Below are positions 51,011 through 60,876 of a stretch of 63,202 nucleotides of DNA, in pieces. Each line of letters opens with the position of its first letter. Position 1 is the first letter of the stretch. Location of the stretch: positions 1 through 63,202 of the forward strand of contig NBIV01000396.1 of NCBI GenBank assembly GCA_003194525.1. Reading direction: 5' to 3'. Both the position numbers and the translations under genes were made by a program. Origin of the DNA: Gracilariopsis chorda (Eukaryota > Rhodophyta > Florideophyceae > Gracilariales > Gracilariaceae). The notes under the pieces were generated by a model, which searched no databases, had not been told where the DNA came from, and saw nothing but the letters and a program-made list of their open reading frames with translations.

Positions 51011-51605
51011 GTACATTTTGAATGACGAGAAGTATTTCTGCTATATTAGTGTCGCAGATGATACTAAAAATGAATTATTTGCAGTGAAAGAGTAGTATTA
51101 TTCCCCCATTAATAATATGAAATTATTGCAAGAGCAAGCAGCCGATAGGAATTAAAAGTCATTACCAAACTTTTTTAGAGAGAAGGATACGCAGTTGGGG
51201 GTGGATGTGGTTTGTAAAGTCGTCATTTCAATTGCCGGGAGAATATTTAATCTAAGGACACTGTAGAAAGCACAAATGCTCGGAGTCCGCCCTCGTTCTC
51301 TCTTGGCCCTCTCCTTTCTTTACGTCGCGCATCTCTGCTCCTCTTATATCATATGCACGCGCCCTTTCTTTCATCGCATAAACGTCTTCTGTCTGACCTT
51401 TCACGTTGTCAGCTATCGCGTCGTGCTATGATCAATTCGGATCTGCGCTCATGTTCAATTACAACGTCTTCTGTCAATTAGACACGTGCACAACTTATCA
51501 CACTCCCCTCAGTTGGCCAAATCCGAGGTCAACTTTCACTTTGGATGAAGCAGTTATAAACGATGGCTGTCTTTGCCTTACTGAAACCTTATAGTCGCGT
51601 CTATG
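51011..51605. other. 3' flank of the copia fragment
   Basis: Possibly the 3' end of the copia element, including its LTR, but I could not find LTR borders. The plus strand is T/C-rich at 51280-51400. Confidence 0.3.
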
Positions 51606-53500
51606 TTACACCCAGCTCTTACTCTCAACTATCTTCTCTGGCTCGTAATCATCTTTCCATATTCCGTTGCAGCATATGTGATCGATCCTCCTTTGGATCT
51701 CATAATTTCGTTTTGTCAGACCATCCGCAAGGTTTCGACTGCCTTGAGTCCACATCAACTTGTCTAATTCCCCGCATTCAAAGCTGTTTCGAATGCGTTG
51801 CACTGTAGGTCTTAGACGATATTCACGACCTTCGTGCAAAGTAGTAATAGTGTCCCATAGCGCTTTTGAGTCCACCACTATTTCGTGCGTTATTGAACAA
51901 TCGTTGAAAATTGACGTGAGGGCTTTCTTCAAGTAGTATCCCCTGTCATCAGCGAATGCGCATGCTAGGACTTCAGCACCGTATGCTGAATATGATATAC
52001 GTTTCTGTTTGTGACTGGATCAGTCGATGGTATGAAAGAAAGTCTTGTTTGCGGTGCATATCTTCAGACCTTGTAAAATCCCGGACTGTCCGTATTCTAT
52101 GTCCTATCCGGCATGTGACGCATCTGAAAATGTTACAATTGATACGCCATGTGCACCTGAAGGGTTCAGAAAGCGAAGAACTGGATTCATGCGTAGTAGT
52201 TCTGAGACCGATATGTTGGCTTCGATAAGGTCTTGCACTTTCAAGTTCGCGATTCGTTGCTGCATCAATGAGGCGATCAGGGATGCTTGGGGCATTATAG
52301 CATTACCAAGGTATAGTAATGTTCCTGCAAGAGATCTAAACATGTTCTTCTCGCTTTCTGTCACTATGGAGTGTACTTCTTTCCTTCTCTTTCTCTCAAG
52401 ATGTATAAGCTTCAGTCTTTTCATGTACCTGTGCATTGACATCGTTATTGTTCCTAGCCTGTCTTGTTCTATCTCAAACCCGCTGAATAATATTTTCCCA
52501 TCGATTACTGTCTTTCCGATCACGAATCTCTGCCCTATGTTCGTGATGAATTGCTTCGAATCTTCGATGTTACCAGAAATGAGAAAATCGTCGGTGAGTT
52601 TGGCGATAATGAGTATAATCTTGCCCTCCCTACGTTTAACGTATAATTGCCCAATGCCTAGTACGCGTTCGAGGCCGCCATGTGTTAGCATCCAGTGCTC
52701 TACGACCTTCATCCATTGTCTTCCTGCCTCAACGATGCCGTAAGGTAGCTTAATAAGCTTCCATAATATCCCTCGTCCTCCGTTCCATTCTCTCGGTGGA
52801 CGAACAAATATATCTCTCCTGATTGGGCCGCTCTGAAGGTAGGCCCCCGTGATATCAATCGCTGCGAGTCGAAAGCCCAAGAACGTTGTGAGTGAGAGAA
52901 GAAGTCGAACGATGTCTAGCTGCACATTGGCCGAATCTTTACGGATCTCGTCCTTTTCCTTGTCCCGGTTGCCGTGTGGTACTATCCTCGCCTTCATCAT
53001 GCGCTGGCCGTCTTCGTCCGTCTTCACTTTGTATACGACATGAGATGTAATTACGTTTGCGTTCTTTTCTACCTCACTTTCTGGTATTGGTGTGTAAGCA
53101 TTTGCCCAGTTGTTGTAGTGTTCTTTTTCGAATGCATCGTCGAGAACCCAGGGTGGTGCGAATGACAGGTCGTTCCTGTTGAGTTGTTTAGTTGCAACAT
53201 GTTCGAATATGTTTGTCAATACTCTCTTTTTTTCGGAGCTCAACTCGTTTTCTGTTGGTACTTTCTGTTCTGTTCTTCTTTTAGCGTGTATGCCAATATC
53301 CCGGTGCTCAGACTCATCTTCGGTCCTTCGTGATGATATCAAATGAGTGTTCACCGGAAGCACTTCGTGTTCTTGGTCGGTCTCCGAGATCTCTTCTCTC
53401 CCCCCTGCTTTCGGTGATTCATTGTTGTATCCGAGGGCGTCTTCCAATGTGTCTTGCATCAGTTCGGCTGCCAGAGAATTCTCTGGTACTAGTCGAATGT
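51606..53500 (-). pseudogene. Ty1/copia pol (RT and RNase H), truncated by gypsy-2
   Basis: On the minus strand the frame from 53500 to about 52104 encodes a copia RT: DITGAYLQSGPIRRDIFVRP, then KLPYGIVEAGRQW and the catalytic line KLTDDFLISG (Thr-Asp-Asp). The RNase H part at 51606-51932 has VVDSKALWDTITTLHEGREY and LADGLTKRN, typical of copia. Stop codons lie between them, including a TGA in place of Trp in HTIDxSSHKQKR (near 52018). The coding stops abruptly at 53500, where the gypsy-2 LTR begins, so the integrase half should lie beyond the right window edge. Confidence 0.88.
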
Positions 53501-54307
53501 TGTGGTGCAATGCCCCAAAGGGGAAAAACACCGAAAGACGTCCGGGATCTTCCTCTCACGAGGTGAACCCAGTTGGGTAGAGCCCTCCCAGAGGTGTCAC
53601 GGCGAAGCCGGTTTGTAAGACCAGGGACACCTGTCGCGACTCGCGCAGGGAGGTGAAGGCGAAGAATCGGTATCCGCGTGAGCGGGGCGTGATCCTCAGT
53701 AGAGGTATGTTTCCACGTAAGTGGGGGTGTGTGAGCGGATGCGCACACGAGGGCCGCGGATAGCGGGAGGTGCTACCCTAAAAAGGGGAAAGAGGAAGGA
53801 CGAGTGGGTCGCGAGAGCGACGAGTAGATACGGCAATGCCGGTGGACAGGACTCCCTATACAGGGCGAAACACCAATATGATTGGAACAATTAGTACTCC
53901 CAATGATGGGTCTCCTTTAGATGTGCAAGGGGGGTGAACTTCCGTACTCTACGGTGCTTCCCTCCAAGGAGGAGTTGAGAACACGCGGAGGCGGTAAAGC
54001 TCAGAGCCAATTCCCCAGGTTGGGGTCCCTTGTTGGGGAAGGTTTACTGGTGCGACGGCAGTGCGCCGTCGCACTAAGTACTAGCTTCCCAGAAATGGGT
54101 GTGAAAATAATAAATAAAATTAACTAAAATACTCCACATTCCGTGGCAACATCCACTACTGTGGCCAACCGCCAATTGACCCAAAACCGTGTCCCACGTG
54201 TCCATACCCACCATTGTGGGGCGTAGTTCATATACACACTACACAACCGATAATATCGGGAAAGCGTTCAAGTACCCAGAATCCCTCCCTGAGGGCGTTG
54301 CACTTCA
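53501..54307 (-). repeat. Gypsy-2 3' LTR
   Basis: About 807 bp. It starts TGTGGTGCAA and ends TTGCACTTCA, which are inverted near-matches (8 of 10). The start recurs at 63157. The right border is inferred from the CA end plus the adjacent C-run (PPT on the minus strand). Palindromes such as CCCCAAAGGGG and CCTCTCACGAGG occur throughout, so the palindrome pattern is not limited to codons. Confidence 0.8.
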
Positions 54308-54320
54308 TATCCCCCCCCTA
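54308..54320 (-). promoter_or_regulatory. Gypsy-2 polypurine tract
   Basis: The minus strand reads TAGGGGGGGGATA next to the inferred LTR end. Confidence 0.65.
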
Positions 54321-54363
54321 AGACGGGAAAACGACCGCGGACGCGGAGGATTCCCAGACGAAA

Positions 54364-55113
54364 ATGGGTGATAAAAGCGCGTGCGCCGTCTCCGGTTCTC
54401 CGGTAAATCCCTCTGCACCAGAGTCAATACCTCCTGCTACTGCAGCTGTCATTTCCTCGCCTCGCCTTCGCGCTTCCTCGTCACCGAGCGTACTCCGACA
54501 AACAACATCAACGACCCTCGAAGAGGGAGAAATGAACAACGACAACAACATCAACAACCACAGCCAACCTCCGAGGTCTCTCGGGCGATACACCACCGGT
54601 TTCCGGTCGGTTCCCCTGCCTCAGGGCGATCAACCTCCGGTACAACCGGGAAATACGGCTGCTGAAGCCGACCATCCCTTCGCATTACCACCTTCGGTGG
54701 GATCCTCCGAGGAGGCGCGCGAGCTTCGCGATACGCCCCGGCATGTGCCGGAAGACCACCCGGTGGGGTACGTCGATTCCGACGACTACTACCGCGCATA
54801 CGGCGGGGATGACCCAATGGTCGATAACGAACCGGAAGAACCCGGGGAGATGGACGTAGAGGAAACCGGCGCTAGCGCGGAAGCTTTCCCAGAGGGGGCA
54901 TCTCCGGCCGAGCCGGCTGCTGACCCTTCGGCGGCAAGTGCCGGACCTTCTATCCCCAGCGGGGTGACGGCGAATGAAAACGAAATCATCGCACGTTTCC
55001 TCCGGGGTGCCGGTCTTAGCGCTGCCGAGGTATCGGGGGATGTCACCACCATGGCGGACGCGTTGGCCTACCGCCTCGCTGGTGGTTACGCCCCGGACGA
55101 TGGGGGTGAGTGA
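54364..55113 (+). CDS. Gypsy-2 antisense ORF, acidic protein
   Basis: 249 aa from the ATG at 54364, 56 bp inside the 3' LTR and on the strand opposite to gag-pol. The N-terminus is Ser/Pro-rich, the centre acidic (DNEPEEPGEMDVEETGASAE), and the C-terminus may form helices (NENEIIARFLRGAG...DALAYRLAGGY). A poly(A) signal AATAAA lies at 55201-55206, 88 bp after the stop, and the LTR supplies an A/T-rich region (54104-54126) upstream. It does not overlap the chromodomain frame. Antisense or extra ORFs in this position are known from some plant gypsy elements with unknown function. No domain recognised. Confidence 0.55.
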   Translation: MGDKSACAVSGSPVNPSAPESIPPATAAVISSPRLRASSSPSVLRQTTSTTLEEGEMNNDNNINNHSQPPRSLGRYTTGFRSVPLPQGDQPPVQPGNTAAEADHPFALPPSVGSSEEARELRDTPRHVPEDHPVGYVDSDDYYRAYGGDDPMVDNEPEEPGEMDVEETGASAEAFPEGASPAEPAADPSAASAGPSIPSGVTANENEIIARFLRGAGLSAAEVSGDVTTMADALAYRLAGGYAPDDGGE

Positions 55114-55200
55114 AACCTCTGGTCCAGTTTCCTGGTTCCTCTTTCCCTGGCTATGCCAGTTAGTGTAGTGTAGTATTGTGGGGAGCTAGCTGCTCCCTTG

Positions 55201-55206
55201 AATAAA
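55201..55206 (+). terminator. Poly(A) signal after antisense ORF
   Basis: AATAAA on the plus strand, 88 bp downstream of the antisense stop codon. It supports transcription of that strand. Confidence 0.4.
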
Positions 55207-55304
55207 CTTTCCCGTTTAGAACGGTGCTTCTCGGTTGAGTTCCCCGTCTTCGACGGACCTTGTCTTGTTATCCTTTCCTTTCGCTCTCCGCTCGCGCGGC
55301 AACG

Positions 55305-55720
55305 TTACCCAACTTGGGCATTTACCAGCGTGGCTGGAGCTGCAGTTCCCGTTTGACGGTGGTATCGCACGACCTGCGACCGTGGGAGGTGTTCCATTGG
55401 CTCCCACGTATCCCCACTGGGGTCGTACCCGTACCAGCGGACGCGGTATTGTAGAATACCATCCTGGTCCCAGGTGTGTCCGACAAGTCGGTCTACTACG
55501 AACTCTCGTTCGTAGACCTGCCGGCCGTGCCGGGTGGTGGTTGTAATCCCTGGCGAGGGTTGCCCGCGGTGCGGTATAATGTCCCTTAGCAGGGTGTTCG
55601 GCGATAACTCCGACGTTGCCGTGCGCTGTCCTAGTGGCCGCTGCTCATGCGGGAAAATATCCCTCAAGAGGGTGTGTGGTGCCACGGTTTTCACCGGCAA
55701 GTCGTTCCCCAGAGGGGTGT
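55305..55720 (-). pseudogene. Gypsy-2 chromodomain, out of frame with integrase
   Basis: The minus strand encodes YEREFVVDRLVGHTWDQDG followed by LQYRVRWYGYDPSGDTWEP and LPRSQVV, a clear chromodomain, the module that chromoviral integrases use to target marked chromatin. The frame differs from the integrase frame that ends at 55691; the switch falls in a palindrome-rich stretch (55690-55720). The aromatic residues expected for methyl-lysine binding are mostly present. Confidence 0.8.
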
Positions 55721-57895
55721 CGTTGTTTCCGTCTTCACGGTAGGCCGGGCGAACCGCCAGTCGGCGGGGGACTTGGGTTCCGCCTTCGCGGTTGAGCGCA
55801 CGAACCGCGAGTTTGCGGGAAGATGACCGCTCCTGCGGGATCGGCATTTCCACAATCCCCTGGGGGTCCCGTGCGACACGGTGATTGGGTGGCAAACCGC
55901 CTCCCTGCCAGGCGCACGAGCGCTCTGCACCATACGTTCCGGCGATGCCGTGGTGTCCCCGGCTACTGACGGGTTGCCTGGGGCTAACTCCGGTACACCG
56001 GTATTTTGGTCAAAATTCCCCTCTGGGGGGTTCCGGGCAGGTGCCGATGACACCCTTTTCAGGGGAATTGCCGCTGAGCGCAGTGCACCATCTCCGTGAG
56101 GAGGAGCAGCGTCCGGTACGACCGGTTTCGAGCGTGCGATGGCGCGCGTTATTCCCGAGTTCCTCGGTTCTTCGCCACAGCGATGCGGGGGTTGGCGCAA
56201 ATTATTCCCCGTAGCGGGGGCTTTGATTCCGTCAACGACGGGAGGCGTTTCCGGTGCTTGCGAGCCAGGGCTTAAAGCTTCGACTGCAGCTTGGCCGCCT
56301 TTTTCCCCAAGAGGGGTGTGGGTATTCCCCTGTGAGGCCGGCGTATCTGGGCGCCCCTTCTCCGCAGGGCGCGGGTCTGATCGACCTGATTGAACCGCTT
56401 CCGCGGGGACTTCCGCCAACGGCGGCTTCGAGGCATCGGGCGATTGCCTTTCCGCTGCTGCGGTATTGGAGTGAGGCTTCTCGTTTTCCCGGGACAAACG
56501 GTGTATTTGCCGCTTTTGCAGGGCCTGTGCGTCTGGTTCCTGTTGCACAGCACTGCCCGGGAACGGGGGATTAGTGTCGCGTGACATACTCCGTGCTCCA
56601 CGGTCAGTGTTCCGTATGTTACGGTGTGTTTCCCTTTGCGACGGTGATATCGTTCCTCGAAAACGAGTGTTCTCCTCCCCCTCCTTAGACGGAGCGGCGG
56701 GATAAGGGATAACATTCCCCGCCTGGCGGGTATAGATGCGCGCCAGTGGGGCAGACGTGGTAGGGGCGGGCGCTGAGGGGCCCGAATTACCCGGCTGAGC
56801 CGGTGAGTCCGACAGAGTCGGTAGGTCTGAGAGTCCCCGGCTGGGGTGTGGTAGTACCGTAGGTCTAGTACTCCCGGATTGTTCCGGTGTAGCGGAGTCC
56901 GTAGAAACGGGGTTGCCTGGATCCAGGACTACCTCTGACGAGGGAGGAGGGGCGAGGACAACACGATCACGGGAAATCCGTTCGTGCGTGTCCCCCATCT
57001 CTACCACGACAGTGTCGGTGTTAACAGAGATCACCTTGAAGGGTCCATCCGCCACAGGCGAGAGTTTGTGACGCTTCTCCCGTTCCGGGTTGTAGTATTC
57101 CTTCCTGATGAAGACGTAGTTATTTGCCCGAATCGGGGATGGTTTTCCTCGCACGCGAGCGTCAAAATCGCGCTTGTAAGCGGCTTGGGCCCGTGCCATA
57201 GACTTCCGCGCAGCGGGGACCAGCTTGGAAAGCCATCGCTTCCATTGCTGCCGGTAGATACCCACAGATGGGAAATTGTCCAAGGTAGCTTGGGGTTCCA
57301 GCGCCACAGGCGGGGGTGTTCTAGATAGAACTAACTCGAATGGCGAAACTCCGGTAGTCCGGTGTACCTGCGTATTGTACGCGTAGGTTACCGCATCAGC
57401 GTAGAGATCCCAATTCGTTGGGTGGTCAGCGACGTAGGAACGTAACGCCGCGAGTAACGTCCGGTTAAACCGTTCAACTTGCCCATTACACTGGGGGTGG
57501 TAGGTAGTCGTGAACAAGTTCTTGACATCCAGGATGCGACAAACATCCTGGAAGAACTTGCTCACGAACTGCTTCCCGTTGTCAGAGAGCACCTCTACAG
57601 GGGGACCGTAGACAAAAATCCAGTGCGTCACCAGAGCCTGGGCCACCGTGAGAGCGGTTATCCTCCGAAGAGGGACAGTCCGTACCAGCTTAGAAAAGCG
57701 GTCGGTAATGACAAGTAGAAACTTGTTTCCAAGTTTCGTGGTGAGTAATGGTCCGAGAATATCGATCGCGATAAACTCGAGCGGCGCCCTTGCGGGGAAT
57801 AGTTTCATCTTCTTCGCATTTTTGCGGAGTTTGACGCGATTCTTCGCGCATTCGCTACAAAACCGCACAGTTGCGTAGCAATCCACCGCCATTGC
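55691..57895 (-). CDS. Gypsy-2 integrase core and long linker
   Basis: An open frame of about 735 codons. It starts in the integrase zinc finger (DCYATVRFCSECAKNR) and has the catalytic core with AIDILGP, LSDNGKQF and NGQVERFNR supplying Asp, Asp and Glu. A GPY-like C-terminal module (RHKLSPVADGPFKVISV) follows. The remaining 400 residues are Pro/Ser/Arg-rich and unstructured, unusually long for a chromovirus. The first half of the zinc finger is in another frame (see 57890-59820), so one small indel near 57890 breaks the protein. Palindromes lie every 20-30 bp, including a 22-bp-paired hairpin at 57510-57565. Confidence 0.85.
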   Translation of the reverse strand, partial: AMAVDCYATVRFCSECAKNRVKLRKNAKKMKLFPARAPLEFIAIDILGPLLTTKLGNKFLLVITDRFSKLVRTVPLRRITALTVAQALVTHWIFVYGPPVEVLSDNGKQFVSKFFQDVCRILDVKNLFTTTYHPQCNGQVERFNRTLLAALRSYVADHPTNWDLYADAVTYAYNTQVHRTTGVSPFELVLSRTPPPVALEPQATLDNFPSVGIYRQQWKRWLSKLVPAARKSMARAQAAYKRDFDARVRGKPSPIRANNYVFIRKEYYNPEREKRHKLSPVADGPFKVISVNTDTVVVEMGDTHERISRDRVVLAPPPSSEVVLDPGNPVSTDSATPEQSGSTRPTVLPHPSRGLSDLPTLSDSPAQPGNSGPSAPAPTTSAPLARIYTRQAGNVIPYPAAPSKEGEENTRFRGTISPSQRETHRNIRNTDRGARSMSRDTNPPFPGSAVQQEPDAQALQKRQIHRLSRENEKPHSNTAAAERQSPDASKPPLAEVPAEAVQSGRSDPRPAEKGRPDTPASQGNTHTPLGEKGGQAAVEALSPGSQAPETPPVVDGIKAPATGNNLRQPPHRCGEEPRNSGITRAIARSKPVVPDAAPPHGDGALRSAAIPLKRVSSAPARNPPEGNFDQNTGVPELAPGNPSVAGDTTASPERMVQSARAPGREAVCHPITVSHGTPRGLWKCRSRRSGHLPANSRFVRSTAKAEPKSPADWRFARPTVKTETTTPLWGTTCR

Positions 57896-59820
57896 GGGCA
57901 ATAGAAATCCCTTCGCAGGGTTAGGTAGAGTTTCCTCCCACCTGGGTGACCTCCAATGGGGGCGTAGTGTGATAGATGTAACACCCGCGATTGCAGGGAA
58001 TGTGGTACCACAATCTGTGGGCGGGCTTCGACCTTTCTTACGAGGTAGCCTTTGTCGTTTACCCCGAAAGGGAGATCTTCACCACCGTTGATACGGGCAC
58101 GAATTCTCGTACAGAATGGGTCGCCGAATTGTTCTCGGATCATTTCTTCCGGTGATACCGGTACAAAGTATCCCGGTAACGGGTTCTCAGATTTATCTCG
58201 CGATGCGAGTAGTTCGTCAAAATCAGCATCCTCGTCCCAGGTTTCTGGCCTAGCCTCGACGGCATGTTCCGGATCATCCGGGTCTATAGCCATGAAGCAT
58301 GGGACTTCATCATCCTCCGTTGGGAGTGCTTCCCCACTTGTGGGTAACCGCGATAAAGCGTCGGCCTGAGTGTTCTGCGCACCCTTTTTATAAATGACTT
58401 GAAAGTCATATTCCGCGAGGCGGAGTCTCCAGCGCATGAGGCGTCCCGACGGGTCGGAGATATTCATCAACCACCTCAATGAGGAATGATCCGTGTACAC
58501 GGTGAAGTGAATTCCCATAAGGTAGGGGCGCAGAGTGGTCATCGCCCATACGACGGCGAGGCACTCTTTCTCCGATACGGAGTAGTTCCGCTCATGAACA
58601 TTGAGCGAACGTGACCAATAACCAATTGGATGTCGTTCCCCCTCGGGGGTGGTTTGAAAAAGAGCACACCCGACTTGGTAGTCGCTCGAGTCCGTATCTA
58701 CGGAGTATGGCAGCCCAAGTTTTGGGAGATGTAGGATTGGTGCTGATGTGACAGCCTCCTTTAAGGAGTTAAAAGCTTCCGATTGCTCGGGCGTAAATGT
58801 TCCCAGTTTTGGGGGGTTCCCCTTTCGCAACAACGCGTTCAGGGGCGCTGCAGTATCCGAAAAGTTCGGGATAAACCGTCGATAGACGTTGACCAGCCCC
58901 AGAAAGGAGCGCAGTTCCGTTTGAGTACGGGGTTCTTTCGCCTCAACGAGGGATTTGACTCGAGCTTTCTCGATCGCTAACCGTCCAGGACGGATATTGT
59001 GACCCAGATACTTCACAGTATCTGTGAAAAACTCGCATTTCCTCAACTTGAGGGTAATTCCCGCATCGCGGAGTACGGTCAGCACGTCTCGGACGTGAGT
59101 GAGATGGTCGTCCAACGAGTTGGAGAAGATGATAATATCATCAAGGTAGACCAGACAACTCCGCCACTTAAAGCGGTTGAGTAGAATATCTACTGCACGC
59201 TGAAAGGTGGCGGGGGCGTTGGTTAACCCAAATGGCATCCGCTTGAAGCGGTACGTTCCTGCATGGCAGGTGAATGCGGTTTTGTCGCGATCCTCCTGTC
59301 TGACAGGTACTTGCCAATATCCCCAATTGGCATCAAGGGCCGTGAACACGGTGGCGTCTCCAAGGGAGTCAATGCACTCGTCCATACGAGGGATGGGGTA
59401 CGTGTCCCTAACAGTCACGGCATTGAGCCGGCGGTAGTCGACACAGAACCTCCAGGTTCCGTCAGCCTTTAAAGCCAGTACAACTGGGGATGCCCACGGC
59501 GATTGAGCGGGCTCAATCACACCTGCGCGGAGCATCTTGTCCACCTGGGACTGCTCCTCTTCCCGAGCTTTCGGACCTGCCCTGTAAGGGGGTTGTGCAA
59601 CCGGTCGCGCACCGGGGATTAAATCGATCCGGTGTTCCGTTGCATCAATCTCGCCAAGCGAGCCATCCCACACTGTGGTGAATTCCCGTAACATAGTACG
59701 GAGTTTGTCGCGGTGCGACTCTGGCACGTGGCTGAAGTCCAGCGCTTCAAGTGCTTTTTCCGGATCAATCCGGTCATTGCTCGATGGAGCATTGTCCTGT
59801 GGAACAGGTGTGGTTCGCAA
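57890..59820 (-). CDS. pol: Gypsy-2 reverse transcriptase and RNase H
   Basis: An open frame of more than 640 codons. RT blocks: WASPVVLALKADGTWRFCVDY, then DANWGYWQVPV, PFGLTNAPATFQ and the intact catalytic box VYLDDIIIF. RNase H begins YSVDTDSSDYQVGCALFQ and contains VYTDHSSL; the connection ends ADALSRL. It runs into the integrase zinc finger (HYAPIGGHPGG...FYCPQ) and then loses frame near 57890, at a palindrome CCGC-CATT-GCGG. The frame has no ATG at its start and follows the protease frame with a shift near 59840. The RT core seems catalytically competent. Confidence 0.88.
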
Positions 59821-60689
59821 TTCCGAGTTACTCGGTATGTTCGACGCTGAAGTAGCGGTTTCCTCCCCTCCTTAGACTTGACGTCTTCGGACGGCGGGGT
59901 GAACTCCTCAGAAGAGGTGGTAACTCCGAGTACATCGGCGGCTGTCATCTTCGTTGGCAGCATTCCCATAGGATGGGGGGTTACACTCCCAATTACTTGG
60001 TGTTTGACCAGATACTGGGGGTGTTTGCCAAGGTTGGCAACCAATATCCGGAAAGGAACATCCGGGGAAATGGAGACAATTCCATTAGCCAGCGCCAGCT
60101 GGATTTCTCGTACAACGAGGCGAGGGGTTGTATAACCCGAAGACCGTGTTGACGGGAATTTACCTGTACCCAGACTTGGACTCAGCCGGTATAGAAACCG
60201 AGGCAGCGACGCGGAGCTTGGTGGACTCGCGGGACGCGGGCGGTGGTTCCTGCGCAGCAGGAGCGGAACTTGTTTCCGAGAGGACCGCTTTAGCGGGCGG
60301 CGAACAATCGGAACCGACGATCCGTCGTCAAGTTCTACACGCCTGAGGCGGGGCCTGATTGCGTCGACAAATCTGTCGCAGTAATCACATCCCAGTATGA
60401 CTGGTGCTGCCAGTGAACGGCAAACGATGAAGTCCAACTTCACCACAGATGTACCAAGTCTCACGACGAGGTCCACTGTGCCCACCGTTTGTAACGGATT
60501 GTTGTTCGCATCCGAAATGTCGGGGACCGCGTCAGAGCGGATACGCGACCGCACAAGCGGGGGTAACAATGATTCCACGACAAAGTTGGGGCCTGCACCT
60601 GCATCCAGGACGGTGAGAAACCTCACCATAAACTGGGGGTCAAGGCCAAGGTCGGCATAGACCTTATAATTGCGCTTGGCCAAGACCAA
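59820..60689 (-). CDS. Gypsy-2 aspartic protease
   Basis: In this frame the line FLTVLDAGAGPNFV holds the active-site loop, with Asp-Ala-Gly in place of Asp-Thr/Ser-Gly. After about 60 residues VILGCDYCDRF gives the conserved Ile-Leu-Gly segment. The following 180 residues are linker towards RT and include a folded-looking line (RILVANLGKHPQYLVKHQVI). The protease processes the polyprotein. The Ala substitution is seen in some active retroviral-type proteases, so function is possible. Confidence 0.75.
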
Positions 60690-60876
60690 GACTCTACCGG
60701 GAATCCGGGATTTTTACTCCGTATCCACGGGCGACGCAACACACCGAGGTGCGCAGAGTCCGCGTCAGCGGTGTCTTTCCTCGAGAGGACTTTCACCGGG
60801 GAGCGAGGCGAGGACGCCTCGGGCGCCAACAGCCTCGTTTTTGAGGACGCCTCTCCCAAAGGGGAGACTCCCTCAG

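Noticed and set aside
53501..53531. Start of the copia frame at 53531
   Set aside because: The first ten codons lie in the gypsy-2 LTR; true copia coding begins (in the window) at 53500.
60623..60859. Plus and minus short frames at 60.1-61.1 kb
   Set aside because: Shadows of gag/protease frames, opened by the palindromic composition.
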